Shown here in pieces: positions 1 to 9,886 of a stretch of DNA of 64,000 bases (the stretch's first letter is position 1; each line of letters starts with the position of its first letter). The position numbers were made by a program, and so were the translations under genes. The stretch comes from Solenopsis invicta (lineage: Eukaryota; Arthropoda; Insecta; Hymenoptera; Formicidae), in assembly GCF_016802725.1 (NCBI RefSeq), contig NC_052667.1:17809846-17873845 (forward strand). The letters run 5' to 3'. The notes below the pieces were generated by a model that was given only the letters and a program-made list of their open reading frames with translations, had not been told where the DNA came from and made no database searches.

Positions 1-83
1 TTTAAATGGATAAGCATTATGATATCACCGTGTATATGTGTATAGTTTTTTTTATGACAATATATTTTTTTTTATATCCACAG

Positions 84-233
84 GGTGGTGCAGCTTTTAT
101 AACAATAAAAGGTGCGTTCAAAATTTATCATAAACAACAACAATACAAGAGACAATGTCAGCGTCGCGTAATGGACTATACAGAGAGCAATGTAGCATTA
201 TATAAAAGGCAACAAGACTACGAGAGTGATTGA
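84..233 (+). CDS. MARCHF5: Terminal exon of a MARCHF5-like E3 ubiquitin ligase (partial)
   Basis: A pyrimidine-rich tract followed by CAG ends at 83 and looks like a splice acceptor. The frame that follows runs 49 codons to TGA at 231-233. It contains GGAAFITIKGAFKIYHKQQQ followed by a basic stretch and then MDY. I recall a very similar KGAFK-Y-KQQQ segment at the C-terminus of MARCHF5, where it follows the last transmembrane helix. That family is a RING-CH, multi-pass E3 ligase of the mitochondrial outer membrane that controls fission factors. Upstream exons, including the RING-CH domain, lie outside the window. The peptide after the KQQQ motif is somewhat longer than I remember for vertebrate proteins. 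The identity rests on one short conserved segment, so it is probable rather than certain. It is the only host gene piece I can name here. Confidence 0.6.
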   Translation, partial: GGAAFITIKGAFKIYHKQQQYKRQCQRRVMDYTESNVALYKRQQDYESD

Positions 234-238
234 AGTGA

Positions 239-244
239 AATAAA
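239..244 (+). promoter_or_regulatory. Possible polyadenylation signal AATAAA
   Basis: AATAAA lies six bases after the stop codon of the MARCHF5-like exon. It may be used for 3' end formation but is very close to the stop, so a more distal site in the following AT-rich DNA is equally possible. Confidence 0.3.
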
Positions 245-325
245 ATGTCAGTGAATATTCAAATATTGATTAATGTGAACATAACTTCTCAAATGTAAAG
301 TAGATCAGCGCTTTAGGCTGATTTC

Positions 326-423
326 ACATTTGTCGTACGATGAATTTTTCAAGCAGAGAGAGAAGTTTTTTTAAATCTTACAGCCAATCTATACGCTTGA
401 AAAACTTATCGTATGACAAATAT
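326..423. repeat. Short palindromic MITE-like hairpin
   Basis: Two arms of about 28 bp are inverted copies (326-353 and 395-422), both reading ATTTGTC-TACGAT-A--TTTTCAAGC with a few mismatches. A roughly 40-bp loop separates them. No coding capacity. It probably lies in the 3' UTR or just downstream of the MARCHF5-like gene. Confidence 0.55.
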
Positions 424-1002
424 AATAATACCTTTGCAGTAGTGCTATTTATAAATAGTCTAACACATATACCTTTAATATTATATATATATATACGGTG
501 ATCACACAGATATATAAACTAAATAGATAGTTGTACATAAGCATACAAAGATAACGATTGTATGTATCTGAGCGAGGTCAATGAATTATTTAAAATTGTA
601 TTTTCTAAAAAATGAAAGGTGTTGGGCAATGTAAAGGTGACATCTCCTTTAAATTAACATTTAGAGGAACAGTACTTTTTAATAATTATATTACATGGGT
701 AATACTTTCTACATCCTTCCTTATATGGTAAGAGAATGAAGAAAGCAGAAATGGTTAACATAACTTTTTTTGTCTACATTACTAGTGTTATCTAACTTTA
801 ATTAACCTATTAAAGAATATTATTTTGGAATTTTATATTACAGTAGAATAAAAAACTCAAGTGCTATTGCAGAAAAAAAATTAATGTGTAACAAATTACT
901 ATGACAAACGTTTGTTATGTAAAATTATTTACTGTGACTCCAGATACGTCTACAAAACGATGACATCTGTATATGTGTGTGCGCAACGCGTGCGTCGTAC
1001 AT
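424..1002. other. AT-rich non-coding stretch
   Basis: AT-rich DNA with a short (TA)n run near 483. I see no coding frame, RNA gene or clear repeat here. Confidence 0.5.
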
Positions 1003-1078
1003 GTCTGTGCGTGTGCGTGCGTGCGTGTATGCGTGCGTGCGGGCGTGCGTGCGTGCGTGCGGGCGTGCGTGCGTGCGG

Positions 1079-1125
<47 letters not shown>

Positions 1126-1126
1126 G

Positions 1127-1160
<34 letters not shown>

Positions 1161-1165
1161 ATGTG
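1003..1165. repeat. GTGC/GGGC tetranucleotide microsatellite
   Basis: Near-perfect tandem GTGC units with scattered GGGC variants. Long frames on both strands across it are simple-repeat artefacts (Cys-Val-Arg-Ala and Thr-His-Ala-Arg polymers). It grades into CA/TA-rich DNA up to the next MITE. Confidence 0.9.
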
Positions 1166-1211
1166 TGTGTACATATACATATATATACATATACACACAT
1201 ACATACATACA

Positions 1212-1673
1212 CAGAGTGTCCCAGACCAATATATACAGATTATCACGATAAGGTAGAAGGGATCGAGATAAATCAAAAAGTCTAATACCATTTTGCGATA
1301 TTTACAATAATTTTTGAGTAATAAAATGTTAAAGTCAGCCGTATAAGAGCGCGCGGAGAGACAAGCGCTCACTCGCTTGAGTCGTAGGACCGTCCACCGC
1401 GGCCTGACTGTTGGCGACGATAAGTGGCGCGCGGCGAGGGAAGGATAGCTTAGCACCGTGCCGCTCCCTCATGCCCCCGCATCGCGTCGAAGTTCGCGGT
1501 CCTATGGCTCAGGCGAGAGACCGCTTTTCTCTCCGCGCGCTTTTATTCGGCTTTAATACTTTATTACTCGAAAATTATTACAAATATCGCAAAATGGTAT
1601 TGGACTTTTTGATTTATTTTGATCCCTTCTACCTTATCGTGATAATCTGTATACATTAGTCTGGGACACCCTG
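1212..1673. mobile_element. Long-TIR MITE, CAGRGTGTCCCAGAC family
   Basis: The left end CAGAGTGTCCCAGAC is inverted at the right end as GTCTGGGACACCCTG. The arms match for roughly 140-190 bp, including the ATTTTGCGATATTT box, and meet at a GC-rich centre of about 150 bp. No transposase. The CAGGGTG-like ends next to TA suggest a Tc1/mariner-type non-autonomous element. Confidence 0.8.
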
Positions 1674-1677
1674 TATA

Positions 1678-2235
1678 CAGAATATTTGCGAACTAGGGGA
1701 TTTACCGCTTTGAGAACATAGAGGAGATGAAAAGGAACAAAAAAGTCTTATAGCATTTTGCGATATTTGCTGTAATTATTGACTTATAAAGTAAAACGTC
1801 TGAGCCAATGAGCGGTGACGCTGCGCCATTGCATTTACCTCGTAGGCAACGACGCGCGGCGGGAAAGGTGGCGCATCGTTGTCTGAATTTGCTGCACCGC
1901 ATATACATACACTGCAAAAATCAAATGTGTTATTTATCGAATGTATAAGAAGAAGCTTTAGCTAAAATAATACATTTGATTTTATACACGCGGTGCAGCG
2001 AATTCAGACCGTTGCGCCGTGCCAATTCAAATAACGACGCGTCATCTTTCCCGCGGCATGCCGTTGCCACTGAGCTAGGCGCGATGGCGCGACATTACCG
2101 CACATTGGCTCAAATGTTTAATTTCATAAGTCGATAATTATAACAAATATCGCAAAATGGTATAATATTTTTTTATCCTTTTTCATCTCCTTTATGCTCT
2201 CAAAGCGGTAGGTTTTCCATTTTCCGGACACCTTC
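1678..2235. mobile_element. Long-TIR MITE of the CAGGGTGTCCGGGAAC family, degenerate
   Basis: Its arms carry the same blocks as the better-preserved copy at 5334-5706: TTACCGCTTTGA, a GGAGAT-AAAA stretch, ATTTTGCGATATT and GAGCCAAT. The centre (about 1896-1998) holds a second inverted repeat, CTGCACCGC...GCGGTGCAG, around sequence containing CAAATGTGTTATT / AATACATTTG. That may be another small hairpin element nested inside. Confidence 0.7.
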
Positions 2236-2346
2236 TATATACATACATAAATAAAATTAATAAATGTTTATGCCTTTATATATACACATATATATATATA
2301 TATATATATTTATGTTCGTCGAGACGAGCACACAAATATATATTTA

Positions 2347-2602
2347 TGTTCGTCGAGACGAGCACACAAAAACACTCGCGCGAGCACACAGCACGAAAGA
2401 ACTACACTCTCTCTTTTGTACAAAAGAACACTTTAATTAAGTAATTATATACAATTACTGGAAGCGGAATTATCTAAATGTCGCTTGACAACTACGCGTC
2501 CAGAACAGAACAACAACACACAAACGCCGGCCGCGCTTCTTTTGTCTCATCGATAAAACTTTCTTCGGTCAGTTTTTCAAGCTCGGCCAAACGGGCACAA
2601 CA
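2347..2602 (-). repeat. 3' LTR of the gag-only element
   Basis: Starts TGTT and ends AACA on the plus strand, a usual LTR-style inverted terminus. Matches the copy at 4870-5135 throughout, with a few substitutions and small indels. Confidence 0.8.
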
Positions 2603-3109
2603 CTGCCCCCCTTCTTTAAGGTTGTCGTTCCGACAACCAAACTGGAAGATTTGTTCTCCAAAAAACATAAATCTGCGAAACCTCTTCTTCAAAACGAAAT
2701 CTTCTTGCTTCAATCTTCGCTCGTACAAAACTTTCCATCTTAAATTTTGAGTGCTTCCTTCTTGATTCTTCGGACAAGAGGGGAAAAATTAACTTTCAGG
2801 GACCCAACGCCCTAAAGGCTCCCATGTCCCCGCCTCGACATTTGCCTCCAAGCCCACGGGAAAACCCTGAATCAAAAACCGGGGCGAGGCAGTCTTCTTA
2901 AAAAAAAAATTTCGCAGACTTCCCTCTACGCGTCGAAATGGTTCCATCTTGCAAGCCTCCAAACTGAAATAAAATAAAATCCAACGAGTACTCAATTCAC
3001 AAAACATTAATCTACCTCCCTCTCTCTCTTCCTCTTTCACACCCCCCGATTTTGGAAGAAAAACGATCTTCAGAATCCCCATCCCCCAAGGCGAGGATTT
3101 CTAGAGAAG

Positions 3110-3845
3110 CACGATGACTTCCTGCTCTACCCTGGGCCTCCGCCACAGGTTACCGAGCGTCGCTCGCATTAACTTCACACCAACACCTTTTTGGAAGAAA
3201 AAGAAAACCTTAGACCGTCACAACTTCCAACAGACTAGAATCTTTAAAATAAAACAGCATTCAAACAAAATCAACGATCTTCTGCTCTACCCTGGGCCCC
3301 TGCCGCAGGTTAACGAACGACGTCAGTGTCACTTCCAAATCAGCACCTTTTTGGAAGAAAAAGAAATCCTAGATTCTCTTCTGTTTCATCCCAGCTTTTG
3401 CCACGGGTAACCGAGTCCTCCGCGATTCAGACCAAAATGACGACCCACTGCTCTACCCTGGGCTTTTGCCACAGGTTACCGAGCGTCGTCCGCGTCTGCA
3501 ATCACCATCTACTTGACGATCTTCTGCTCCACCCTGGGCTCCTGCCACAGGTTACCGAACGTCGTCCACTTCTGAAATCAGAATTCACTCGACGACCTCC
3601 TGCTCTTACCCGGGCCTTTGCTACGGGAAGCTAAACGCTATTAACCAAACCTAAACACCGTTCGCTGCAAATTTATTCCCTTAAATTTAACCAAGAAATT
3701 CTAAAAAGAATCGAAATTCATTCTCAGTTTCCGAAGAAAGAACGATTCTCCGAACCCGTCCTCCAAGGCGTGGACTTTCAGGGAAGCACGACGACTTCCT
3801 GTTCTACCCCGGACTCCTGCCACGGGTTACCGAGCGCCGCCCGTG
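3110..3845 (-). repeat. Degenerate tandem repeats inside the gag-only LTR element
   Basis: At least six or seven spaced copies share the core CTCTACCCTGGGC...GCCACAGGTTACCGA. They start near 3122, 3280, 3390, 3446, 3524, 3600 and 3795. Spacing varies from roughly 60 to 200 bp, with A-rich linkers such as TTTTTGGAAGAAAAAG. The repeats replace the region where pol would be expected. Confidence 0.65.
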
Positions 3846-3954
3846 TCATTCCCAATCCAATGCCCTCCAGGAAGAAAAAGAAACAATAGAACGTCTCCCT
3901 CCCCCCCGAGACGAAATTTCAACTTTGAAAAGAAGAAATCCTAAATCTAAAACC

Positions 3955-3958
3955 GTAA

Positions 3959-3997
<39 letters not shown>

Positions 3998-4003
3998 ATC
4001 TTT
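3955..4003. repeat. (CT)n microsatellite
   Basis: Uninterrupted CT dinucleotides apart from one TTT, just downstream (minus strand) of the gag frame. Confidence 0.85.
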
Positions 4004-4021
4004 TATTTTTAACTACAAAAC

Positions 4022-4836
4022 CTAAACTGAAACATTCTCTACTTCTTTATTTTCCCTTTTCTGAGAAAAACTGGTTTCTTGAATAGTTTTAATTGCTTTC
4101 GCCCTCTCAATTGCAGAATGCAAGGAAGTAATTCCCTCAAGTTGAAGAGTGCGTCTCAAAAATCCGTCAGAGACTGCAATAATAAATTGAGCACAAGCAA
4201 TTTTGTCGCGCATTTCTAGAGAACATTCCGAATAAGCTAAACGTGATAATCGTTCTAAATCGGCTCCCAACGAAGCTAAATCTTCTCCAAATTTTTGTTT
4301 ACGATTCGTAAATTGAGCGTAAAAAGTTTGAGATAAATGACCCTCTCCCTCTCCAAAACGTAATTCAAGCTTTGATTTAATTTCTCCATAACTTAAATTT
4401 TCTAATTCCGTTATTCCGTCTAAAACTGAACGCGCTTTCCCCCGCAAACTCGAGGTTAACGCGACCGCTTTCGTAGAATCTTCCCAGTTACTCGCTTGTG
4501 CAATCAATTCAAATTGTGTAAAATATTCGCGCAGCGGAACACTCCCGTCGAAAATATCCGGCTTTAATTTAAAATTGACGCCTGGGTTTCCGGAATCTCG
4601 AGGAATCTCCGCGATCGGAGGACAAACAGAAAAAGGCAACGACTAGCCTGAAAAATGTTGCAGCCGCTCCTCTAGACGCTGAAGTCTCTCGTCGCGTTCT
4701 TGGAGCAGTGCCTGCATTTCCTCCTCACGCCGCCGCTGCTTTTGTCTCTCAGAAGCCGACGCAACTCCACGGCGAGAAGAGGACGTTTCTCCGCTCTCGC
4801 AGGAGACGCTGCCGTAAAATCTTCCGAGATGTCCAT
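4022..4836 (-). pseudogene. gag: gag-like polyprotein gene of the LTR element, interrupted
   Basis: The main open part (4022-4639) encodes about 205 residues. It holds a capsid-like helical domain: KLKPDIFDGSVPLREYFTQF, then an ALTSSLRGKARSVLDGI block and a SKLELRFGEGEG segment. This is the pattern of retrotransposon gag domains. In the same frame upstream is a Glu/Arg-rich coiled-coil segment (REEEMQALLQERDERLQRLE), separated from the capsid part by one TAG at 4643-4645. An ATG just after the primer site (4836) lies in a different frame, so a frameshift probably also exists between about 4700 and 4830. No zinc knuckle or protease follows. The protein would package RNA, but this copy is broken. 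Confidence 0.65.
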
Positions 4837-4851
4837 TACGTGGTCCGAAAT

Positions 4852-4865
4852 CGGACGAGCCCCCA
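4852..4865 (-). promoter_or_regulatory. Primer binding site, tRNA-Pro type
   Basis: On the minus strand, four bases after the 5' LTR, the sequence TGGGGGCTCGTCCG matches the first 14 bases of the classic proline-tRNA primer site used by many retroelements. Beyond that the match ends. The position confirms the element's orientation. Confidence 0.7.
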
Positions 4866-4869
4866 AAAA

Positions 4870-5135
4870 TGTTACGCTCGTCGAGACGAGCACACAAAAA
4901 CACTCGCGCGAGCACACAGCACGAAAGAACTACACTCTCTCTTTTGTACAAAAGAACACTGACTTTAATTAAGTAATTATATACAATTTACTGGAAGCGG
5001 AATTATCTAAATGTCGCTTGACAGCTACGCGTCCAGAACAGAACAACAACACACAAACGCCGGCCGCGCTTCTTTTGTCTTATCGATAAAACTTCCTTCG
5101 GCCAGCTTCTCAAGCTCGGCCGAACGGGCACAACA
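4870..5135 (-). repeat. 5' LTR of the gag-only element
   Basis: Direct copy of 2347-2602, with TGTT...AACA ends on the plus strand. Slightly longer because of small indels. Followed on the outside by a TA microsatellite, so the target duplication cannot be defined. Confidence 0.8.
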
Positions 5136-5149
5136 ATATATATATATAT

Positions 5150-5275
5150 GGGGATCCTGTTTGGACACGGGACCAATTGGACACCACCACTCACAGCGGC
5201 TGATGCCTAGAGTTTTTCCGTTGATTGGGTTAGATAAGTCAAGATGATTGGTTGGTGTCCAATCGAGCTGTGTCC

Positions 5276-5279
<4 letters not shown>
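5150..5279. mobile_element. Small MITE, exchangeable-end family, TTGGACAC version
   Basis: The ends are GGG...CCC next to TA repeats. Inside each end, TTGGACAC occurs twice with an 8-bp spacer and is mirrored as GTGTCCAA and GTGTCCA on the other side. The centre of about 75 bp (ACTCACAGCGGC, CCTAGAGTTTTTCCGTTG, GATTGGTT) is the reverse complement of the core of the copies at 51417, 57475 and 57924. Confidence 0.7.
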
Positions 5280-5333
<54 letters not shown>

Positions 5334-5336
<3 letters not shown>

Positions 5337-5703
5337 GGTGTCCGGGAACTAGGGAACTTACCGCTTTGACAACTTAAAGGAGATAAAAAGGGACAAAAAA
5401 GTCTTATACCATTTTGCGATATTCGCTATAATTATCAAATTATAAAATAAAACGTATGAGCCAATGTGCGGTGACGCCGCGCCATCGCGCCTAGCTCGTA
5501 GGCAAGAGCGCGCGGCGGGACAGATGACGCGTCGTTGTTTGAATTTGCACGGCGCGACGATCTGAATTCGCCGCATTGGCTCATATATTTTATTTTATAA
5601 TTCGATAATTATAGCGAATATCGCAAAATGGTATAAGACTTTTTTGTCCCTTTTTATCTCCTTTAAGTTGTCAAAGCGGTAAGTTCCCTAGTTCCCGGAC
5701 ACC

Positions 5704-5706
<3 letters not shown>
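5334..5706. mobile_element. Palindromic MITE, CAGGGTGTCCGGGAAC ends
   Basis: Near-perfect palindrome. Arms of about 150 bp start CAGGGTGTCCGGGAACTAGG and end in the inverted form. The centre is GC-rich and contains ACGCCGCGCC. It lies inside a TA microsatellite on both sides. Non-coding, and probably a mariner/Tc1-type non-autonomous element. Same family as 1678-2235. Confidence 0.85.
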
Positions 5707-5761
<55 letters not shown>

Positions 5762-6220
5762 GTATACCAAATCTACTAGAATTTAATGTTCATAAACTAT
5801 ATTTTGTAATCCAATCTCATATATAAATGCTGTCACAAAATAATCTTTTTAGCAAATATAAGAAAATTATAATTATTTAGTTATATAAATTCACAGTGTC
5901 CGTGGTTACAATTTGTTGCGTGTTATATACATATTTATGTTTTGTAGTCGTACTGGACATCGGGCATTCCAAGTTACAAATACACCCAAGCGTATCTATT
6001 ACTCAAAATCAATGCTAAATAGCGGAGTACTTAATAACCACATACGGATTGAATATTTGTTAATTTGTTTATTCAAACAGCAAGTATTTTAAACAAGCAT
6101 TGTATATATATTTTCATACGCAGAGGATTTTATTTGAAGAAACATTGCAATATGGCATATTGTAATACAATGTTTCAGAAAAATTGTTAAAATACAAAGT
6201 AAGGCACCTATCTTAAATAG
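5707..6220. other. TA/TATG microsatellite then featureless AT-rich DNA
   Basis: 5707-5765 is (TA)n followed by (TATG)n. From 5766 to about 6220 I see no gene, hairpin or recognisable element. Confidence 0.5.
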
Positions 6221-6296
6221 GCGAACCTCTGAGAGAAAATCACCAACTGTGTCACATGACCTACTCTGTGATTGGTTAGTTTTATTGACATACAAG

Positions 6297-6425
6297 GTAG
6301 CAATCATGTAACTTTTTCTCTAAGGCGGAAAGGTGAAAAGCGAAAAATTTTGCTATTAACTTCAATGGCGAAAGATTTCACTTTTCACCTTTCCGCCCTA
6401 AGGAAAAAGTTACATGATCGCTACC
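6297..6425. mobile_element. Nested hairpin MITE (GTAGCRATCATGTAAC arms)
   Basis: Perfect-looking inverted arms of about 55 bp run from GGTAGCAATCATGTAAC to the mirrored GTTACATGATCGCTACC. A related copy lies at 7509-7634 (GGGGTCGATCATGAAAC arms), sharing the TTTTTCTCTA-GGCGGAAA block. Confidence 0.75.
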
Positions 6426-6549
6426 CAGAATGGGCTGCTGATAACCGTAGTGGGGATAGAAAGACAGCTAGAGTGAGAAACGGACAATACGAAGAACATT
6501 CTCTGTCTACTTACTCTGTCCACCACGGTCATCAGCAGTCCATTCTGTA
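6426..6549. mobile_element. Second nested hairpin MITE
   Basis: Arms CAGAATGGGCTGCTGATAAC and the mirrored GTCATCAGCAGTCCATTCTG, 20-28 bp long, with a 70-bp unpaired centre. Directly abuts the previous hairpin. Confidence 0.65.
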
Positions 6550-6640
6550 TGTTGATGGTTAGCTAATTTTTCGTTGCGACGCCAATGCATTGACATCAGG
6601 ACGCCACTGAAATATATTACTGGAAATATATTAAGGCTGC

Positions 6641-7430
6641 ATTCAGATTCCCTACCCGGGTGCACCCAGGCACCTAAAAGCGTTCCTTTAGAGTGCCTCT
6701 ACCAAACATCAAGTGGGTCGTTTACATTGTCACTCTGTCTATCTCGAGAGAGTGGAAAAACCACATGGGTCCTTGAGCCGGGTGAAACGGGTGGGTGACA
6801 TAAAGGTGCGTTCCAAAATGTATCACTATAAAAATTTATATATAATTGTGATAAAGGTCGTATATTTAAAACAAATTTACAAAAATAAGAAATACAAAAA
6901 TAAGATTAATTAAAAATATCATAGTAAATAAAAATTAAAATGTATAGTATAATAAAGAAAAATCTTAATGACAAAGTAAAGGTCAAACGTTTTGTTCATT
7001 ATTTTATTTATCTAATTAGACTAATAAATAATAATCTTTTATCCCATTAATGTAGGGTTTCTTGGTCTGCAGTCTCACAAATCCGTTGTATATTTATATT
7101 TGAGATTATTACGTTAAAGATTTTTAGTATTATCAAATATTTTCTGATACTAATGAAATATACATATAATAGATGATATGCGCAACATATATCTTTATCT
7201 AATTTGTTAAAATAAGAATTTATTTTTATTGTTTCAATTGATTTGTCTTATTCTACTAGCATTTAATTTTCATCTATTTCAGTTATAATGATAAAAATAT
7301 TTATAGTAAAATATTTATGTACTATCTTTATCGTTTATCTTTATTTATTATGTAATTTATTCTGAATCTGAGATATTTACATTACTATTTGTTTTCAGCG
7401 TTATTTACTAGACACACCTAATGTTTAAGA
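6641..7430. other. AT-rich DNA without recognisable features
   Basis: Contains short frames only. The segment at 6640-6800 is less AT-rich (CTACCCGGGTGCACCCAGG) but shows no coding signal I trust. From 6800 to 7430 the sequence is very AT-rich. Confidence 0.45.
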
Positions 7431-7501
7431 GTGCGTTCAGATTTCATAAATCACTAGGGAGCTTTTTATTAGCTCCGCCCACTTACCCAGTCACTTAAGC
7501 C

Positions 7502-7764
7502 TGGGGGTCGATCATGAAACTTTTTCTCTAGGGCGGAAACGTGAAAAGTGAAAATCTTTACTATTGAAGTGAATGGAGAAATTTTTCACTTTTCACGTTT
7601 CCCCTTTAGGGAAAAAGTTTCATATTCGACCCCCTGTTCTACAATAGCATAAACACAAGACCGTAAGGTTGTAAGGCGTGGTTTTAAGAGCTCGTAAACG
7701 AATGAAAAATTTTCATTTCTTTCGTTACATCCTTATGTCTTGTGTTTACTGCTATTGTAGAACA
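7502..7764. mobile_element. Two nested hairpin MITEs
   Basis: An outer palindrome begins AAGCCTG and continues, after an insert, as TTCTACAATAGCA...; its right end is TGCTATTGTAGAACAGGCTT. The insert (about 7509-7634) is the GGGGTCGATCATGAAAC hairpin, flanked by CTG on both sides, so it entered after the outer element. The outer family recurs at 8148-8304 (AGCCTATTCTACAATAAGC). Confidence 0.65.
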
Positions 7765-7818
7765 GGCTTCAGAGATCACCCACCGCTTGGGGAATGACAC
7801 AGTCTAAAAGGTATCTTT

Positions 7819-8044
7819 AGAACCTCCGCACAAGAACATTCGTAAGATGTTACGTTAAATATAAACCATAAACTTTAAGCTCATACTTATAGATAAACTT
7901 AGGCCAACGCACAAGGCAATCCGTAACGCAAATACAAACCATAAATTTCACTCGTACTTACAAATAAACTTAGACGAACGCAAAGCAATCCGTAACATAA
8001 GTATAATTACGTAATGTCTTACGGATGTTCTTGTGTGGAGGCTC
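7819..8044. mobile_element. MITE with 37-bp inverted ends
   Basis: Left arm AGAACCTCCGCACAAGAACA and right arm TGTTCTTGTGTGGAGGCTCT are inverted copies; the pairing extends inward through GTAAGA-GTTACGT. The interior contains two loosely related AAACCATAAA direct copies. Confidence 0.7.
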
Positions 8045-8147
8045 TTATCCCTCTTTAAGCTGACTGCGTATGCAGGAGTGGGAATGGTACAGTCCCGTGA
8101 AAAGTATATTTGTGCTAATATCAATATATTATAATCTATATTGGAAA

Positions 8148-8304
8148 GCCTATTCTACAATAAGCTATTAGTCGGTGTTATAAGTCGTAAGCCGTGAGAA
8201 TTGACCAATCACAGTTGAATATACTCTTCACATTCGACTGTAATTGGTCAATTCTTATGGCTTACAACTTGTGCCATCGACTAATAGCTTATTGTACAAA
8301 TGCC
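8148..8304. mobile_element. Palindromic MITE
   Basis: Arms of about 60 bp: CTACAATAAGCTATTAGTCG mirrored as CGACTAATAGCTTATTGTAC, continuing into GAATTGACCAATCACAGT and its mirror. Non-coding. Confidence 0.75.
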
Positions 8305-8313
8305 TGAAGTTAA

Positions 8314-8453
8314 AGCCCGCGACACAGATATTTGCATAGTTGCATAACCGTATAAGGAAATTGATTGGTACGTTAGCACATGCATAAGGAAATGAACATC
8401 AATTTCTTTGTGCATACGATTATGCAGCTATGCAAAAACCTATGTTGCGGCCT
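8314..8453. mobile_element. PIF/Harbinger-type MITE with TAA target duplication
   Basis: Ends AGCCCGCGACA and TGTTGCGGCCT are near-inverted. The element is flanked by TAA at 8311-8313 and at 8454-8456. A 3-bp TWA duplication is the hallmark of PIF/Harbinger. The arms continue as TTTGCATAGTTGCATAA and its mirror. Confidence 0.65.
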
Positions 8454-8456
8454 TAA

Positions 8457-8604
8457 ACTTATTGCACATGAAATACATAACAGAGCACAAGCATAACATA
8501 AAATTGCTGGACCAATGAACATCCAGCATAAAGTCGCCATATTAATTTAAGTAATATTCTTATTTGGTTTATTGGTCTTATGTTATGAGTGTGCGGAAAG
8601 GTCC
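8457..8604. repeat. Partial copy of the 9589-9886 MITE
   Basis: Shares ATACATAACAGAGCACAAGC, GGACCAATGAACATCCAGC and TTATTGGTCTTATGTTATG with 9589-9886. The outer end is divergent. Together the two related copies flank the piggyBac-like element. Confidence 0.5.
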
Positions 8605-8608
8605 TTAA

Positions 8609-9584
8609 CCCTTAAACACGTAAGTAGGTCTGAGAGACCGTATATGAAGTTTTGAACGCTTGCTATGTGAAGACAGAATGAGATAGGAGGTTCGGACCAA
8701 GACATAAAAAAGTTTAAAATCTCTTTTGATTGATATGCTTGATCAACTTTTTTGGTCAACTAGAATTTGAACGGCACTGCAACAAAGTGTTTGTTGGGGT
8801 CAATGCGAGTCATATAGTGTATAAGTAAAACATTTTTTGTTAGTATTTTACATAAAAAAGCTAACAAAATACGTTCGAACAGGTAGGTTTGCAGATGTAA
8901 CTCGCATATACTCTGTCTAAAGTTGGAATACTATAAAATGCTGTAAAAAAGGGAGTTTTTCTGAAATATATCATGAAACACATCAATTTCCAATTTTAGA
9001 CACGATTTAATCAAAAATACCTTAATTCGCCTTGTTACATAAGTACATTTTTTAATAGAAATGACAATGATATAATTTTTTTTTTAAGTATGAATTTTTA
9101 GTTTTAAAACGCCATATTGTAAAGTTTTTCAAAGTTTTTTGTTGCAAAAATATGATTTTTTTTTTAAGTGAATTTTTAGATGCCCAAAAATATCTCATAT
9201 TTTTCATGTTACATAATTATACTTTTTAAAAGGAATGACTTTGCCAAATTTTATTTTGAAAGTGTGACTCTTTAGCTTTAAAATGCCGTATTTGAAAGTC
9301 GTTAAACGTTTTTTGTTGCGAAGGTATGATTTTTTGAAGGAAAAGTGGATTTTTGACCAATTTCTCATTTTTGCTTAATGGTTTTTCTTTTATAACTTCA
9401 CAATAAATTATTTTTCAGCAATGTCGATTATGCGGTTACACTTCTGAGATTTTGAACTTTTGTTTAAAAAAAAAATCGTAGAAAAATATTGATTGTAATC
9501 AAAGTTATAGCTTCTCAAAGTTGAAAAAGTCTCCCAGACCCAAAAATGTGTTTTTGTATTTTACAGAATCGGTGTGTTTATGGG
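8609..9584. mobile_element. Non-coding piggyBac-like element with TTAA duplication
   Basis: TTAA at 8605-8608 is followed by CCCTTAAACAC. At the other end GTGTGTTTATGGG is followed by TTAA at 9585-9588. CCC-starting TIRs at a duplicated TTAA are diagnostic of piggyBac. Subterminal GTCTGAGAGACC on the left and GTCTCCCAGACCC on the right look related. The 976-bp interior is AT-rich with internal direct repeats of a TTTTTGTTGCAAAAATATGA-like motif and has no transposase frame. Confidence 0.75.
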
Positions 9585-9588
9585 TTAA

Positions 9589-9886
9589 AGCCTATAGAAC
9601 ATAAAATGCATAACAGAACATAAACATGAGACTGATGAACCAATGAGCATCCAGCATAAAATCGTCATAATAGATTTGTTCGAGTTGCTTGAAATCCCCA
9701 AAAATTTTTGCACTCGAGATGAGATAAATATATATTTGACCGTGAGAAAGAGAGAGACGACGAAAAAATTAATTCAAAAAGGGCAGCAACACGAACAGGC
9801 CTATTGATTAACACAAGATTCTCAGTGGTTTCTATTGATCTTATGTTATGCTTGTGCGGTGTCAGGCATTTTATATGCTACAGGCT
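9589..9886. mobile_element. PIF/Harbinger-type MITE with TAA duplication
   Basis: The TIR AGCCTATAGAACATAAAATG is mirrored by CATTTTATATGCTACAGGCT. TAA occurs at 9586-9588 and 9887-9889. Its left duplication overlaps the TTAA of the piggyBac-like element. Confidence 0.65.

Larger units (their letters stand above)
2347..5135 (-). mobile_element. Gag-only LTR retroelement, minus strand
   Basis: Two direct LTRs (2347-2602 and 4870-5135, about 95% alike by eye) bound 2.3 kb of internal DNA. Read on the minus strand, the 5' LTR is followed by a tRNA-Pro-type primer site, then a gag-like frame, then about 1.4 kb of non-coding DNA with tandem repeats. No protease, reverse transcriptase or integrase is present. 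The structure fits a non-autonomous element mobilised in trans. A fragment of the LTR edge is duplicated at 2313-2346, just outside the left LTR. Confidence 0.8.
6225..6640. mobile_element. MITE copy with two hairpin MITEs nested inside
   Basis: Outer blocks (CCAACTGTGTCACATGACCTA, TGTGATTGGTTAG on the left; CCAATGCATTGACATC, CACTGAAATATATTACTGGAA on the right) recur in inverted order at 11170-11345, which marks them as one repeat family. Two palindromes sit back to back between these blocks: 6297-6425 and 6426-6549. Confidence 0.6.

Noticed and set aside
912..1285. Overlapping long frames on both strands over the GTGC tract
   Set aside because: They encode only simple-repeat polymers of Cys-Val-Arg-Ala or Thr-His-Ala-Arg and follow the microsatellite exactly.
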